Shown here one piece after another: positions 19,570 through 33,569 of a DNA stretch of 64,000 bases (position 1 is the stretch's first letter; every line of letters begins with the position of its first letter). The stretch lies in contig CACJVQ010000002.1 in NCBI GenBank assembly GCA_902596915.1, positions 1 through 64,000 of the forward strand. The letters run 5' to 3'. The notes below the pieces were generated by a model. It had not been told where the DNA came from. It ran no database searches and saw nothing but the letters and a program-made list of their open reading frames with translations. Source of the stretch: an uncultured Pelagibacteraceae bacterium. GTDB lineage: Bacteria; Pseudomonadota; Alphaproteobacteria; Pelagibacterales; Pelagibacteraceae. The translations under genes and the position numbers were made by a program.

Positions 19570-19726
19570 TTGGTAGAATTTTTTCAATTTGTTTGTCTGG
19601 AGCGGGCAAATTAATCTGGTTAATCATAATAATGCCAAATACAATTATGAAAATTGCAATTATAATTTTTAAAATTGTCCCTAAGCTAAAAATTTTGTCT
19701 TTACTTGTATTTTTTGTAAATTGCAT
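19544..19726 (-). CDS. 60-aa single-TM protein
   Basis: MQFTKNTSKDKIFSLGTILKIIIAIFIIVFGIIMINQINLPAPDKQ...; 3' end overlaps the next gene by 26 nt. Confidence 0.55.
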   Translation of the reverse strand: MQFTKNTSKDKIFSLGTILKIIIAIFIIVFGIIMINQINLPAPDKQIEKILPNENFKTIK

Positions 19727-19781
19727 ATAATTTATTAATTTCAAAATAAGACATATTTGTGTTTTTTCAATATAGAAACTC

Positions 19782-20294
19782 ATGAAATCAAATAAAAATA
19801 TTGTATTAATTGGAATGATGGGATCTGGAAAATCATCAATTGGCAAAATTTTGTCAAAAAAATTAAACTTAACATTTATTGATATTGATCAAAAAATTGA
19901 AGAAACTGAAGATTCTAAAATATCAGAAATTTTTACTAAATATGGAGAGAAATATTTTCGTAAAATTGAAGAAAAAATATCTTTAAAATTTCTTAGTTCA
20001 GAAAATTCTGTAATATCTTTAGGTGGAGGAGGTTTTATAAATGCCTCAATCAGAAAAATGTGTAAGAAAAATTGTTTATCTTTTTGGCTAGATTGGAAAA
20101 ATGAAACAATAATAAAAAGGATATATAAGAGCAAGAAAAGACCATTGGCAATAAATCTTACTAAGACTCAAATTAATAATTTAATAAAAGAAAGATTAAA
20201 ATTTTATAGCATGTCGAATTACAGGATTAATTGTGATAAATTAGACAAAGTTGAAATTATAAATAAGATATTAAATATTTATGAATACAAATAA
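19782..20294 (+). CDS. aroK: Shikimate kinase
   Basis: IVLIGMMGSGKSSIGKILSKKL, FIDIDQKIE, followed by aroB. Confidence 0.93.
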   Translation: MKSNKNIVLIGMMGSGKSSIGKILSKKLNLTFIDIDQKIEETEDSKISEIFTKYGEKYFRKIEEKISLKFLSSENSVISLGGGGFINASIRKMCKKNCLSFWLDWKNETIIKRIYKSKKRPLAINLTKTQINNLIKERLKFYSMSNYRINCDKLDKVEIINKILNIYEYK

Positions 20295-21384
20295 AATTTC
20301 AATTAAAACAAGCACTAAGAACTACCCAATTGTAATTGGAAGAGATTTAATAGGTAAAATTGATAAAATTTTAAAAGCTAATCATTTAAAATTTGATAAA
20401 TGTTTAATTGTTACAGACAAAAACATTCCTCAAAAGTTTAAAAGAATTTTATACAAAAAGTTAAAAATAAATAAACTTTTTAAAATAGAATTAACAGCAT
20501 CAGAAAAAAACAAAAATTACCGAACAATTGAAAAAATTCATACAGTTTTATTTGAAAATAGGTTTAATCGAGAAGACTGTGTTGTTTCTTTTGGTGGAGG
20601 AATTATTGGAGATATAGTTGGTTTCGCATCTAGTACATTTAAAAGGGGCATGAAGTTCATAAATATTCCCACAACTTTACTATCTCAAGTAGACTCATCC
20701 ATAGGAGGCAAAACAGGTGTAAATAATAAATTTGGAAAAAATTTGATTGGAAGTTTTTATCAGCCTGATTTAGTTGTTTCTGACATGAATATTTTAGCAT
20801 CTTTACCAGAAAGAGAAATTATTTGTGGATATGCTGAAATATTAAAAAGCAGTATTATAGATAATTTAAATAATTTTCTCTATTTAGATAAAAATTTAAA
20901 TAAAATTTTAAAATTAAAATCACCTTTTATTGAAAGGGCAATAATTAAAAGCTGTAATTTAAAAAAAAGAGTTGTGGAAAAAGATGAGAACGAGAAGAAC
21001 TATAGAAAAGTATTAAATTTAGGTCATACCTTTGCTCATTCTTATGAGTCTACTTTGGGCTTTTCTAAAAAATTAAATCATGGAGAAGCTGTAATTTTAG
21101 GTATTAAAAATGCGGTAGAATTTAGTTTTAAAAGAAGATTTTTATCAAAACAAAAATTTAATATTATTATAAATCATATTAATAAAATTGAGATGAAACC
21201 AAAAATTGAAAAATTGTTTAAAAAAAAACATGTATCTAAAATTATGAATTATATGAGGAGCGATAAAAAAAATAATTCAAACAACATTAACCTAATTTTA
21301 ATAAAAGATTTTGGAAAGATAATAGTTGACTTTCAGATCAGTCCTTCAAATTTAAAAAAATATATTTCTAACAGTTTAAATTAA
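20281..21384 (+). CDS. aroB: 3-dehydroquinate synthase
   Basis: SFGGGIIGDIVGFASSTFKRG, PTTLLSQVDSSIGGKTGVN, NLGHTFAHSYE. Confidence 0.95.
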   Translation: MNTNKISIKTSTKNYPIVIGRDLIGKIDKILKANHLKFDKCLIVTDKNIPQKFKRILYKKLKINKLFKIELTASEKNKNYRTIEKIHTVLFENRFNREDCVVSFGGGIIGDIVGFASSTFKRGMKFINIPTTLLSQVDSSIGGKTGVNNKFGKNLIGSFYQPDLVVSDMNILASLPEREIICGYAEILKSSIIDNLNNFLYLDKNLNKILKLKSPFIERAIIKSCNLKKRVVEKDENEKNYRKVLNLGHTFAHSYESTLGFSKKLNHGEAVILGIKNAVEFSFKRRFLSKQKFNIIINHINKIEMKPKIEKLFKKKHVSKIMNYMRSDKKNNSNNINLILIKDFGKIIVDFQISPSNLKKYISNSLN

Positions 21385-21636
21385 TTTGATCTGCAATGAA
21401 TGAATATAATTTTTTAATTCATTATCTAAAATTTTATAGATAAACCTTGTTGAGTATAGCTTACTTTTATTCTTTAGCTCATCAGACTCAATCGAAAGAA
21501 CAATGTGAAATTTTCCATTTTCATTAGATTTATGATTTTTGTGCAAAAATGACTTATCCTCTATATAAACTTTTGAAATACAATCCTGCGACAAAATTTT
21601 TTTTTCTACAGTTTCAATTAGTTGATTAATATTCAT
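21376..21636 (-). CDS. BolA family protein
   Basis: 86 aa, N-HFHIVLS-type core (GKFHIVLSIESDELKNKSKLYSTRFIYKIL); divergent to a J-domain gene as in other alphaproteobacteria. Confidence 0.75.
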   Translation of the reverse strand: MNINQLIETVEKKILSQDCISKVYIEDKSFLHKNHKSNENGKFHIVLSIESDELKNKSKLYSTRFIYKILDNELKNYIHSLQIKLI

Positions 21637-21656
21637 TTTATAAAGTATTATACATC

Positions 21657-22190
21657 ATGAAATATATTTGTGATTGGAATAATTGCTCAGAGGAAGGTCT
21701 TTTTAAAGCACCTAAAGAAAGAGACAATAGTAAAGATTATAGATTACTATGTTTAAACCATGTTAAAGAATTTAATAAAAGTTGGAATTATTTTACAGGT
21801 ATGAGTGATCAACAAATAGTTGATTTTTTAAGGTCTGACATGACTTGGCACAAACCAACACAAAGTTTTAGTTCATCTGATAATTTTTTTAAAGTTCTTT
21901 GGAGCAATGCTTTAAAAGATGAGATGGATAAATTTAAATTTAATAATGATTTTAATAATATGAATAAGTTTAAATTTAATAATAATGATTTAAAAGCCTT
22001 TAATATATTAGGTATCAGTGTTGGATTAAAATGGGAAAAAGTACAAGAAAAATTTAAAAAGCTTGTCAAAAAATTTCACCCTGATATGAATTCTGGAAAT
22101 AAAAAATTTGAAGACAAGCTTAAAGTAATAACTTTAGCTTACACTCAATTAAAAAATACATATAAGGATAAAATTGACACCAAATATTAA
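21657..22190 (+). CDS. J-domain (DnaJ-like) protein
   Basis: C-terminal [56 protein letters not shown] with HPD. Confidence 0.88.
   Translation: MKYICDWNNCSEEGLFKAPKERDNSKDYRLLCLNHVKEFNKSWNYFTGMSDQQIVDFLRSDMTWHKPTQSFSSSDNFFKVLWSNALKDEMDKFKFNNDFNNMNKFKFNNNDLKAFNILGISVGLKWEKVQEKFKKLVKKFHPDMNSGNKKFEDKLKVITLAYTQLKNTYKDKIDTKY
21925..21996 (+). repeat. Imperfect 36-bp tandem repeat in the J-protein linker
   Basis: [12 protein letters not shown] / [12 protein letters not shown]; both DNA units carry (a)ATAA(A/G)TTTAAATTTAATAAT. Confidence 0.75.
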
Positions 22191-23148
22191 CCATACCCCT
22201 GACATTAAATTATCTATAAAACAAACTTTTGGTATTGAAAGTGATATGGAAGTTGATGCATTTTCAAAATCAAGTGAGTATGTCCCGGAGATTGATAAAA
22301 CTTATAAGTTTGATAAAGATACTACATTAGCTATTTTGTCAGGATTTTCTTTTAATAAAAGAGTCTTAATCCAAGGATACCATGGAACTGGTAAGTCGAC
22401 TCACATCGAACAAATTGCTGCTAGGCTAAACTGGCCTTGTATAAGAATTAATCTCGATAGTCATGTTAGTAGGATTGACTTAATAGGAAAAGATTCAATC
22501 GTAATCAAAGATGGTAAACAGGTAACTGAATTTAAAGAGGGAATATTACCTTGGTCAATTCAAAATCCTGTGGCCTTAGTTTTTGATGAATATGACGCTG
22601 GAAGACCAGATGTAATGTTCGTTATTCAGAGAGTACTTGAGTCAGAAGGTAGTTTTACTCTATTAGACAAAAATAAAGTAATTAAACAAAATAAATTTTT
22701 TAGACTTTTTGCAACAACAAATACTGTTGGGCTAGGTGATACAACCGGATTATATCATGGGACACAACAAATTAATCAGGGACAAATGGATAGATGGAAT
22801 ATTGTATCTACTTTAAACTATCTTAGTTTAGATAAAGAAATGGAAATTATATTAGGTAAGAATAAAAATTTAAATAATCCCAAAGGTAAAGAGCAAGTTT
22901 CAAATATGATAAAAGTAGCCTCACTTACGAGGAAAGGTTTTATGGCGGGTGATATATCGACAGTGATGAGTCCTAGAACAGTTTTACATTGGGCGGAAAA
23001 TTCAGAAATTTTCAAAGATGTTGGATATGCATTTAGAGTAACATTTTTAAACAAATGTGATGATGCTGAAAAGAATACTATTGCTGAATATTATCAAAGA
23101 TGTTTTGGGGAAGAACTGCCAGAGTCAATGATCAATATTCAAATTTAA
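22174..23148 (+). CDS. cobS: CobS-like MoxR/AAA+ ATPase
   Basis: Walker [35 protein letters not shown]. Confidence 0.88.
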   Translation: MTPNINHTPDIKLSIKQTFGIESDMEVDAFSKSSEYVPEIDKTYKFDKDTTLAILSGFSFNKRVLIQGYHGTGKSTHIEQIAARLNWPCIRINLDSHVSRIDLIGKDSIVIKDGKQVTEFKEGILPWSIQNPVALVFDEYDAGRPDVMFVIQRVLESEGSFTLLDKNKVIKQNKFFRLFATTNTVGLGDTTGLYHGTQQINQGQMDRWNIVSTLNYLSLDKEMEIILGKNKNLNNPKGKEQVSNMIKVASLTRKGFMAGDISTVMSPRTVLHWAENSEIFKDVGYAFRVTFLNKCDDAEKNTIAEYYQRCFGEELPESMINIQI

Positions 23149-24941
23149 TGAACAAAGAAGATAGTATTAAAGAAAAATTTAAACAAGCCCTTCAATCAAC
23201 TTACAAAGTTATTTCAGATGACTATAAAGCTGTCAAAAATAAAAAAAATGACGAAAAAGTTTATGATATTGGAGAAATTGAAAATATTAATGATAAAAAT
23301 CAATTTAAAAAACTAAGGGCTGAGACAGATTCTGAAGCTTTAAAAACAAGATTTTCAAACAGAAAATTATTAGATAAAAACAATCCACAGAATCCATCAT
23401 GCAGAACACTCTACCAGCTTGCAGAAAAGGTAAGGTATGAATTACTTGGCTCAGAGATGCTAAAAGGAATTTCTAAAAATTTCAAAGACAATTACAAAAA
23501 TAGACTTCAATATTTGAAACAAGAAAAAATAACAAAAAAGGAAGATACAAATATTATAGATGCTTTTGAAATTTATATGACAAACAAGTTTTTTGATGTC
23601 GAATTATACCCAGAAAATAAAGAAATTCTTAAATTTTGGGAGAAAGATTTTAACAAGTCAATAGACAAACACTTTGAGTTTTTAAAACAAAATCTAGAAA
23701 ATCAAGAAGTATATAACGCTAAATTTTCTGAAATTTTGGAAAGTATGGATATATTTGAAAATGATGACACAACTGAAAAAGAAAATGAAGAAAATGATGA
23801 TACCCAAGATCATAATAATTCTAATAATAATGAAGACAAAGATAATAATGACTCAAGTAAAACAAGTGAAGATGAAAATATAAGTCAGGGAATGGATAGT
23901 GAGGATGACGTAAATGAGTTTAGACTTGAAGATCAACTTGGTAGTGAAAATAATGAAGACACAGAGTCAGAAAATATTATACAAAAAAAAAATTTAAGTA
24001 TAAGCGATAAAGAATATAAAATATTTACTACTGAATTTGATGAGGTTGCAAAAGCAGAAAGTTTAGATACAGCTGAGGAAATTCAAAAACTCAGAAAAAA
24101 TTTAGACCAACAGCTTACAAGTTTTCAAGATTTAATTACTAAGTTAGCAAATAAATTACAAAGACAATTAATGGCAAAACAAAATCGATCATGGGAATTT
24201 GATCTAGAAGAAGGATTGTTAGATAGTTCAAAATTACCTCGAATTATCATTGATCCATATAATTCATTATCATTTAAAAAAGAAAAAGATTTAGACTTTA
24301 AAGATACAATTGTAACTCTTTTAATTGATAATTCTGGATCAATGAGAGGAAGGCCTATAACAATAGCAGCAATATGTGCTGATATTTTATCGAGAACTTT
24401 AGAAAGATGCTCAGTTAAAGTTGAAATTCTTGGCTTTACTACGAAAAATTGGAAAGGTGGCAAAAGTCGCCAGGAATGGAATAGATTGGGTAAAAAGAAA
24501 AATCCTGGAAGACTTAATGATTTAAGACACATAATTTACAAAGGTGCTGATTCTCATTGGAGACAATCAAAAAAAAATTTGGGATTGATGCTAAAAGAGG
24601 GTTTATTAAAAGAAAATATAGATGGTGAAGCAATAACTTGGGCATTTAATAGATTAAAGAAAAGAAAAGAGGAAAGAAAAATCCTTATGGTTATTTCAGA
24701 TGGCGCACCAGTCGACGATTCAACATTGTCAGTAAATTCAGGAGATTTTTTAGAAAAAAATTTAAAAAAAATTGTAAAATTTATTGAGAATAAAAGTGAA
24801 GTAGAAATATTAGCTATTGGAATTGGTCATGATGTATCCCGATATTATAAAAAAGCTATCAAAATTTCTGATGTACAAGAACTTGGCGATGTTATGATAG
24901 ATCAATTAAGCGGACTATTTGAAAATAAAAAGCTTCACTAA
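23148..24941 (+). CDS. cobT: CobT-like VWA-domain protein
   Basis: Acidic low-complexity centre; C-terminal MIDAS-type [17 protein letters not shown] at 23148 preferred. Confidence 0.88.
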   Translation: MNKEDSIKEKFKQALQSTYKVISDDYKAVKNKKNDEKVYDIGEIENINDKNQFKKLRAETDSEALKTRFSNRKLLDKNNPQNPSCRTLYQLAEKVRYELLGSEMLKGISKNFKDNYKNRLQYLKQEKITKKEDTNIIDAFEIYMTNKFFDVELYPENKEILKFWEKDFNKSIDKHFEFLKQNLENQEVYNAKFSEILESMDIFENDDTTEKENEENDDTQDHNNSNNNEDKDNNDSSKTSEDENISQGMDSEDDVNEFRLEDQLGSENNEDTESENIIQKKNLSISDKEYKIFTTEFDEVAKAESLDTAEEIQKLRKNLDQQLTSFQDLITKLANKLQRQLMAKQNRSWEFDLEEGLLDSSKLPRIIIDPYNSLSFKKEKDLDFKDTIVTLLIDNSGSMRGRPITIAAICADILSRTLERCSVKVEILGFTTKNWKGGKSRQEWNRLGKKKNPGRLNDLRHIIYKGADSHWRQSKKNLGLMLKEGLLKENIDGEAITWAFNRLKKRKEERKILMVISDGAPVDDSTLSVNSGDFLEKNLKKIVKFIENKSEVEILAIGIGHDVSRYYKKAIKISDVQELGDVMIDQLSGLFENKKLH

Positions 24942-26215
24942 ATACTAATTAAATCTTTATTAGACCATTCTATTTTAATTTCAGCACCACCTCTGGTCTC
25001 TGAATTCCTAATTAAAAGTTTTGCCTTATTTTTTTCTAATAAAGTTTTACCTATAAATATTCCTAAGCCCAATCCTGCTCTTGATTTATTTTTAGATTGT
25101 AATGATTTTATATATGGATCCCCAATTTTGGTTAATATATCTTTTGGAAATCCCAGACCATCATCTTCGATAGATATCGAAGAGTTTTCACTATCACTTG
25201 TTATTGAAATATAAATATTTTTTTTTGCAAACTTATTTGCATTTCCAATAAAATTTCTTATACCATAAACAACTTCAATTAATTTTGAAACTTCAAAAGA
25301 ATTATAATTCTGCTCAGTATTAATGATAAAATTTTTATCTGATATTTCTTTAAAAGAGTTCACAATTTCTTTTACATAATTGTGTAAAGTAATATCCTTA
25401 TCTATAAAATCATCTTCAATAACAGGATTTAAAGATAATTTTTTTAATATTTCATTGCATCGATCAACTTGACTTACAAGCAGTTCAACATCTTTTTTTA
25501 ATTCTTTATTGTTTTTAAAATTATTATACAAATCTTGAGAAATAATCTTTATTGTAGAAAGTGGTGTGCCTAAAGAATGAGCAGCTGCTGCAGCTTGTCC
25601 ACCTAATGATACTAACTCATTCTCTTTAGAAATAACTTCCTGAATTTTATCTAATGCATCTTTTCTAACTTTTGACTCATTCCCAAATGTTAAAGCAAAA
25701 AAACTTAAAAAAATAAGTGCAATAATTAAGGCAATAGGAACTGAATAATAATAGTAATTACTAAAAATATATTCATTTAATGGCGAAGGTAATTCTTGGT
25801 GGAAGAAGGTAAGTAAAATTATTGAAAAAATTGTCAAAAATATTAATAAAATATTTGTTTTAATACTTAAGCTATTTGAAGCAAAAATACTTGGTATTAT
25901 TAAAAATATCGAGAATGGATTTATTGTGCCACCAGTTAAATAAAGTAAAAAACTTAATTGTATAATATCAAGAGTAAGAAAAGTTAAAGATATTTTTTCT
26001 TGCAATTGATTTTTTTTAAAAAAATAGAACAGAAAAATGTTACTTAAGGCACCAAATAAAACTATTATATTTGCTAGTAAAAAATTAAATTCAAATTTAA
26101 ATAAAAATGCAACAGCATTTATAGTAATAAATTGCCCTATTACACCTATCCATCTTAAATTAACGTATGTAATTTTGTTTAAATGAGATGATTTGGAATT
26201 GATGCTTATTCCCAT
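24938..26215 (-). CDS. regB: RegB/PrrB-like sensor histidine kinase
   Basis: Six-TM N-terminus with GGTINPF, H-box [26 protein letters not shown], HATPase motifs. Confidence 0.85.
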   Translation of the reverse strand: MGISINSKSSHLNKITYVNLRWIGVIGQFITINAVAFLFKFEFNFLLANIIVLFGALSNIFLFYFFKKNQLQEKISLTFLTLDIIQLSFLLYLTGGTINPFSIFLIIPSIFASNSLSIKTNILLIFLTIFSIILLTFFHQELPSPLNEYIFSNYYYYSVPIALIIALIFLSFFALTFGNESKVRKDALDKIQEVISKENELVSLGGQAAAAAHSLGTPLSTIKIISQDLYNNFKNNKELKKDVELLVSQVDRCNEILKKLSLNPVIEDDFIDKDITLHNYVKEIVNSFKEISDKNFIINTEQNYNSFEVSKLIEVVYGIRNFIGNANKFAKKNIYISITSDSENSSISIEDDGLGFPKDILTKIGDPYIKSLQSKNKSRAGLGLGIFIGKTLLEKNKAKLLIRNSETRGGAEIKIEWSNKDLISI

Positions 26216-26218
26216 TAA

Positions 26219-28276
<2,058 letters not shown>

Positions 28277-28423
28277 TTATTTATTATTGGAAAGATTATT
28301 TATAACATTTTTATATTTTTAAATACAATTTGTATTAAATTTTTACTCAAATTAATGAGGAAATACTTACATTATAAGCAAGATTATTATAAATTTTTTT
28401 AATACTTAATAATTATCAAAAAA

Positions 28424-29251
28424 ATGAATTTTTTTAGTCAACTTTATCAAAATTATGTAAGATTCGTTTTAGTGGTTAAAAAATTATTAAAAAGAATTCC
28501 AATTATAAAAAGAATATATCCCTCTATAATAAAAAAAATCTATAATTATATTAATACTGATGAAATTAATTACGAGTATTTTGGTCTAAAGTTAAAAGGC
28601 AATATAAAAGAACCAATGGATAAGGAAATATTCTTATTCAGTGAATATGAGCATCTTCAAATTGATTATCTTCTTAAATTAATGAAAGAATCAAAATTTG
28701 ACTACTTTATAGATGTTGGTGCAAATTCAGGGTTATATAGCATGGTTGTAGCTAAAAATGACTGTAAGATTAAAATAAAAAGCTTTGAGCCAATAAAAAA
28801 AACAATATTAAAATTTAAAGAGAATATTCAACTCAATAAAAATTTAAATAACATTGAGATTTTTGAATTTGGACTTTCAAATAAAAATTCAGAATTACTA
28901 ATGAAATCATTGAAAAAAAAAAATTATATACAAACTGGTGGATTTGGAGTCGCACAAAGTGGAGAAATATTAAATAATCTACATACTGAGTATGCGGAAT
29001 TTAAAAAAGGAGATGATATTTTTAGTTTAGAAAATAAAAATATTATTTTGAAAATTGATGCCGAAGGACATGAAAAAGAGGTTATTCAAGGTTTAGAAAA
29101 TAATTTAAATAAAAACAGTATTTTATTACAAATCGAAATATTTGATAAAAATTTTGATGTTATGAATAATATTCTAAAAGATAAAAATTTTAATCAAATC
29201 CATATGATAAAAAGTGATGGTAAAAAAGATTATTATTATAAAAATTATTAA
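28424..29251 (+). CDS. FkbM family methyltransferase
   Basis: FIDVGANSGLYSMVVAK, ILKIDAEGHEKEVIQGLE. Confidence 0.88.
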   Translation: MNFFSQLYQNYVRFVLVVKKLLKRIPIIKRIYPSIIKKIYNYINTDEINYEYFGLKLKGNIKEPMDKEIFLFSEYEHLQIDYLLKLMKESKFDYFIDVGANSGLYSMVVAKNDCKIKIKSFEPIKKTILKFKENIQLNKNLNNIEIFEFGLSNKNSELLMKSLKKKNYIQTGGFGVAQSGEILNNLHTEYAEFKKGDDIFSLENKNIILKIDAEGHEKEVIQGLENNLNKNSILLQIEIFDKNFDVMNNILKDKNFNQIHMIKSDGKKDYYYKNY

Positions 29252-29256
29252 ATATT

Positions 29257-29346
29257 TGGCGGAGAGAATGGGATTCGAACCCATGATAGAGTTTCCCCTA
29301 TACACGCTTTCCAAGCGTGCGCCTTCAACCACTCGGCCACCTCTCC
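29257..29346 (-). tRNA. tRNA-Ser (GGA)
   Basis: GGAGAGGTGGCCGAGTGGTTGAAGGCGCACGCTTGGAAAGCGTGTATAGGGGAAACTCTATCATGGGTTCGAATCCCATTCTCTCCGCCA; long variable arm. Confidence 0.96.
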
Positions 29347-29348
29347 AT

Positions 29349-31160
29349 TTATTTCTCCTTAGATATTTTGAGCACACCTATGAATGCTTCTTGTGGGATC
29401 TCAACTTTTCCAAATTGTTTTGCCCTTGCTTTTCCTTTTTTTTGCTTTTCAAGTAGCTTTCTTTTTCTGTCAGTAGCTCCTCCACCATGAATTTTGGTTA
29501 AAACATCTTTTTTAAAACCTTTAATTGTTTCTCGCGCAATAATCTTTCCGCCTATTGCTGCTTGGACTGGAATCATAAAGTTATGTCTTGGAATTAAATC
29601 TTTTAATTTCTCACATACCTCTCTACCAGTCTTTTGAGCAAAGTCTTTGTGTATCATCATAGCTAATGCATCTACTGGTTCTGTGTTTACTAAAATACCC
29701 ATTTTAACAAGATCTCCCTCTCTATGACCTATTATTTCATAATCAAAACTAGCATATCCACTTGTCATAGATTTTAATCGATCATTAAAATCAAATACTA
29801 TTTCATTTAATGGTAATTCATAATTTACAACTGCTCTACTTCCGGAGTAACTTAAGTTTGTTTGAATTCCTCTTTTATCTTGGCATATTTTCATTATGGG
29901 ACCAAGATACTGATCGGGAGTAATAATAGTTGCCTTGATCCAAGGTTCTTCAATAAATTTTATCAAACTTGGATCTGGTAAACTTGATGGATTTTGTAAA
30001 TCTTTTATCTCACCATTGTTCATATGGATCTTATATACAACGCCAGGAGTTGTAGTTAATAGATTTATGTCAAACTCTCTTTCAAGCCTTTCTGTAACTA
30101 TTTCTAAGTGCAATAAACCTAGAAAACCACACCTGAAACCTAAGCCTAGAGCACTTGAAGACTCGGGTTCAAAAGAAAAACTCGAGTCATTTAACTTTAA
30201 TTTAGCTAATCCGTCTTTTAATTTTTGATACTCAGAGCTATCGACTGGAAATAATCCACAAAACACTACCGGTTTACTTGGCTTAAAACCAGGTAACGAC
30301 TCTGATAATGGTTTAGATGCATCACAGATTGTATCTCCAACTTTTGTCTCTGATAAAATTTTTATTCCTGTTGTTATAAACCCAATCTCTCCAGAATTTA
30401 GTTCATCAACATCTTTTGGTTTGGGTGTAAAAACTCCTACTTTCTCAACAAAATATTCCTGATTTGTAGACATCATTTTAATTTTCATATTATTTTTGAT
30501 TTTTCCATCAATTACTCTTACTAAAATGACTACGCCTAAATATGTATCATACCAACTATCTACTAATAAACACTTTAGTTTTTGATCTTTTTGACCTTTT
30601 GGACCTGGAAGAGTATGGATAATTTGTTCTAAAATTTCATCAATTCCTTCACCAGTCTTTCCAGAACATGGAACAGCATTGGATGTGTCAATACCTATTA
30701 CATCTTCAATTTGTTTATTTGTTCTATCAATGTCTGAAGCTGGTAAATCAATTTTATTTAAAACTGGTATTATTTCATGATTTATATCAAGAGCTTGATA
30801 AACATTCGCCAATGTTTGAGCTTCAACTCCTTGAGTACTATCCACAATTAATATTGAACCTTCACAGGCATACAAAGATCTACTTACTTCATAGCTGAAA
30901 TCAACATGACCTGGGGTATCTATAATATTAAGAATATAATTTTTCCCATCTTTAGATTTATAATTTAATTTTACCGTTTGAGCTTTAATAGTTATACCTC
31001 TCTCTCTTTCAATATCCATCGAGTCTAGTACTTGAGCTTTCATTTCTCTGTCTGTCAAACCACCACATTTATGTATAATTCTATCTGCTATAGTTGACTT
31101 GCCATGGTCAATATGAGCAATGATTGCAAAATTTCTGATATTATCAATTTCAGTAGACAT
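29349..31160 (-). CDS. lepA: Elongation factor 4 (LepA)
   Basis: [54 protein letters not shown]. Confidence 0.96.
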   Translation of the reverse strand: MSTEIDNIRNFAIIAHIDHGKSTIADRIIHKCGGLTDREMKAQVLDSMDIERERGITIKAQTVKLNYKSKDGKNYILNIIDTPGHVDFSYEVSRSLYACEGSILIVDSTQGVEAQTLANVYQALDINHEIIPVLNKIDLPASDIDRTNKQIEDVIGIDTSNAVPCSGKTGEGIDEILEQIIHTLPGPKGQKDQKLKCLLVDSWYDTYLGVVILVRVIDGKIKNNMKIKMMSTNQEYFVEKVGVFTPKPKDVDELNSGEIGFITTGIKILSETKVGDTICDASKPLSESLPGFKPSKPVVFCGLFPVDSSEYQKLKDGLAKLKLNDSSFSFEPESSSALGLGFRCGFLGLLHLEIVTERLEREFDINLLTTTPGVVYKIHMNNGEIKDLQNPSSLPDPSLIKFIEEPWIKATIITPDQYLGPIMKICQDKRGIQTNLSYSGSRAVVNYELPLNEIVFDFNDRLKSMTSGYASFDYEIIGHREGDLVKMGILVNTEPVDALAMMIHKDFAQKTGREVCEKLKDLIPRHNFMIPVQAAIGGKIIARETIKGFKKDVLTKIHGGGATDRKRKLLEKQKKGKARAKQFGKVEIPQEAFIGVLKISKEK

Positions 31161-33569
31161 TTAAGATCTAATTTTTGCGCCAGATTTAGTTTCTACAGTT
31201 GAAATAATTAACTTATTAATTTTTTCAAGATCACTCTCTTCAAGAGTCTTTTCAGATGATTGAATTGTTACATTGAGAGCTATCGACTTTTTGTCTTCAG
31301 GAATATTTTCACCTTCATAAATATCAAAAATTTTAATAGATCTAATTAAATTTTTATCAATTGATGATATTATTTCTATTAAATCCTGTGCCTTAAAATT
31401 TTTATTTACAACAAATGCAAAGTCTCTTTCTGATTTTTGATAATCTGAGTACTCAAAATTTGTTTTTAGGTCTTTGAGTTTTGATTTATGCTCCCTTAGA
31501 TAATCTATATAAATTTCAAAACCAACCAGACCTTCAGTTTTAATATCAAGTTTTTTTAAAATATTTGGATGGATTTCACCAAAATAAGCAACAGGGTCTA
31601 TTTCGTCCTTATCAAGATAGACAGAGCCAGATTTGCCTGGGTGATAATATGAAGGAGATTTATCTCTTACAAAAAAACTTTGCCTATCGTATCCAGCTTC
31701 GACTAGTGTCTGAATTACATCCTTCTTAACGTCAAAAACATCAACTATCCTGTCTTTTTCTTTCCAGTTTAATCTTGATACTTTTCCTGATTTTATCGCA
31801 CCAATTATCGTCGATTGCTCGCCTGGCTGACTACCCTTAAAAATTGGTCCAATTTCAAACAGTGAAATATCTTTAAATCCTCTGTCTAAATTTTTCTTTA
31901 AATAAAATGTCAAATTTGTGAAAATCGAATTTCGTAGAACATCTAAGTCTGAACTTATTGGATTTACTATTTTAATTTCTTTTAGATTTTCTTTAAAAAG
32001 TTTGTTTATTTTTGAATCTGTGAATGACCATGTTACAGTCTCAAAATATCCTTTAGATGCCACAGAACGTTGAAGAAAGTGAAAAAGTTTTTGTTGTGCA
32101 TTTAAAGTATCTTTTATTTTTGTTTTTTCAGGTTGTAAGGTTTCTATGTTCTCATATCCTTTAATTCTTACTATTTCTTCAACTATATCAATTGGTTGAG
32201 TTATATCAGGTCTCCAAGTAGGTATTTTTAAATCTAATTTAAATTTTTCCTTTGAAACTTCAAATCCTAGATCGGTTAAAATTTTAATTATTTCATTATC
32301 ACTTACTTTAAAGCCAGTTATTTTTTCAAATAAAGAGACATTAAATTTAATTTTATTCTTTTCATGCTTATCGGTTTGTTGAATATCAAAATTACTTATT
32401 TTACCGCCACAAATCTCAGATATCAATTCAGCAGCTTTTGACAAACCTAATTCGATCGATTGAGGATCAATCCCTCTTTCAAATCTGAATTTTGCATCAG
32501 TATCAATATTTAATAATTTTGAAGTTTTTCTAATTGATCTAGGAATAAAATAGGCAGATTCTAATAAAATATTTTTAGTATTAATTTCAGTTCCAGAACG
32601 TGTTCCTCCAATGATTCCTCCCAAGCCTAAAACTCCAGATTTATCAGAAATAACACACATATCATCATCTAATTTATACTCTTTGTTATCAAGAGCTTCA
32701 AAAGTTTCACCCTTTTTTGAATTTCTTACTATAATTTCCTTATCAATTTTATCTGCATCATATGCATGAAGCGGTCTATTTAAATCTAACATCACATAAT
32801 TTGTAATATCAACAACTGCTGAAATTGGTTTTTGACCAAGCGAAATAATTTTTTCTTTAAGCCATTGAGGACTTTCTTTATTAGTAACATCCTCAATTAA
32901 GCAACTACCAAATACAGTACAACCTTGATTTTTATCTTTTGTAATTGAAACATTAATTTTTTGTGATCCATTTTTTTTAATATTTTTAGGTGAAATTTTT
33001 TTTAATTTACCAACCCCAGCAGCAGCAAGATCTCTAGCTATACCTCTTACCCCCAAGCAATCAGGACGATTAGGTGTAATTGATAAATCTACAACTTTTT
33101 CAGTATTACTTTTAAAAAAATTTTTACCAATTTTATCAGAGTATTTACTAGTTGTTAGTTCTGTTATTCCTTCACTTTCATTTGATAAGTTAAGTTCAGA
33201 CTCTGAACACAGCATTCCATAGGAAGTAACACCTCTAATCTTACTAACTGAGAGTTTCATGTTATTTTTTGGAATTATTGATCCTGGACCTGCATAAATA
33301 GTCAAAAGATCTTTTTTTGCATTTGGTGCTCCGCATACTACCTTAACAGTATCATCTAACCCAATATCAACATCGCATATTCTCAGTCTATCTGCATTCG
33401 GATGCTGTTCAGCATTAATAATTTTTGCTACTTTAAAACTGTCTAATCCAGAGCTTAGATTTTCAAAACTTTCAACTTCTAAACCAATATCTGTTAGTTT
33501 TTCAATTAACTCGTTATCTTTCTTTTGAGTGTCTAAGTGCTCCTTTAACCAACCTATGGTAAATTTCAT
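31161..33569 (-). CDS. pheT: Phenylalanine--tRNA ligase beta subunit
   Basis: 802 aa, [14 protein letters not shown]..., C-terminal anticodon-binding fold; next to pheS. Confidence 0.95.
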   Translation of the reverse strand: MKFTIGWLKEHLDTQKKDNELIEKLTDIGLEVESFENLSSGLDSFKVAKIINAEQHPNADRLRICDVDIGLDDTVKVVCGAPNAKKDLLTIYAGPGSIIPKNNMKLSVSKIRGVTSYGMLCSESELNLSNESEGITELTTSKYSDKIGKNFFKSNTEKVVDLSITPNRPDCLGVRGIARDLAAAGVGKLKKISPKNIKKNGSQKINVSITKDKNQGCTVFGSCLIEDVTNKESPQWLKEKIISLGQKPISAVVDITNYVMLDLNRPLHAYDADKIDKEIIVRNSKKGETFEALDNKEYKLDDDMCVISDKSGVLGLGGIIGGTRSGTEINTKNILLESAYFIPRSIRKTSKLLNIDTDAKFRFERGIDPQSIELGLSKAAELISEICGGKISNFDIQQTDKHEKNKIKFNVSLFEKITGFKVSDNEIIKILTDLGFEVSKEKFKLDLKIPTWRPDITQPIDIVEEIVRIKGYENIETLQPEKTKIKDTLNAQQKLFHFLQRSVASKGYFETVTWSFTDSKINKLFKENLKEIKIVNPISSDLDVLRNSIFTNLTFYLKKNLDRGFKDISLFEIGPIFKGSQPGEQSTIIGAIKSGKVSRLNWKEKDRIVDVFDVKKDVIQTLVEAGYDRQSFFVRDKSPSYYHPGKSGSVYLDKDEIDPVAYFGEIHPNILKKLDIKTEGLVGFEIYIDYLREHKSKLKDLKTNFEYSDYQKSERDFAFVVNKNFKAQDLIEIISSIDKNLIRSIKIFDIYEGENIPEDKKSIALNVTIQSSEKTLEESDLEKINKLIISTVETKSGAKIRS

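Noticed and set aside
23100-23147. Upstream CobT start in the track
   Set aside because: Lies inside cobS in another frame; ATG at 23148 overlapping the cobS stop is more plausible.
24125-24532. 135-aa minus-strand ORF
   Set aside because: Antisense to cobT with no recognisable domain.
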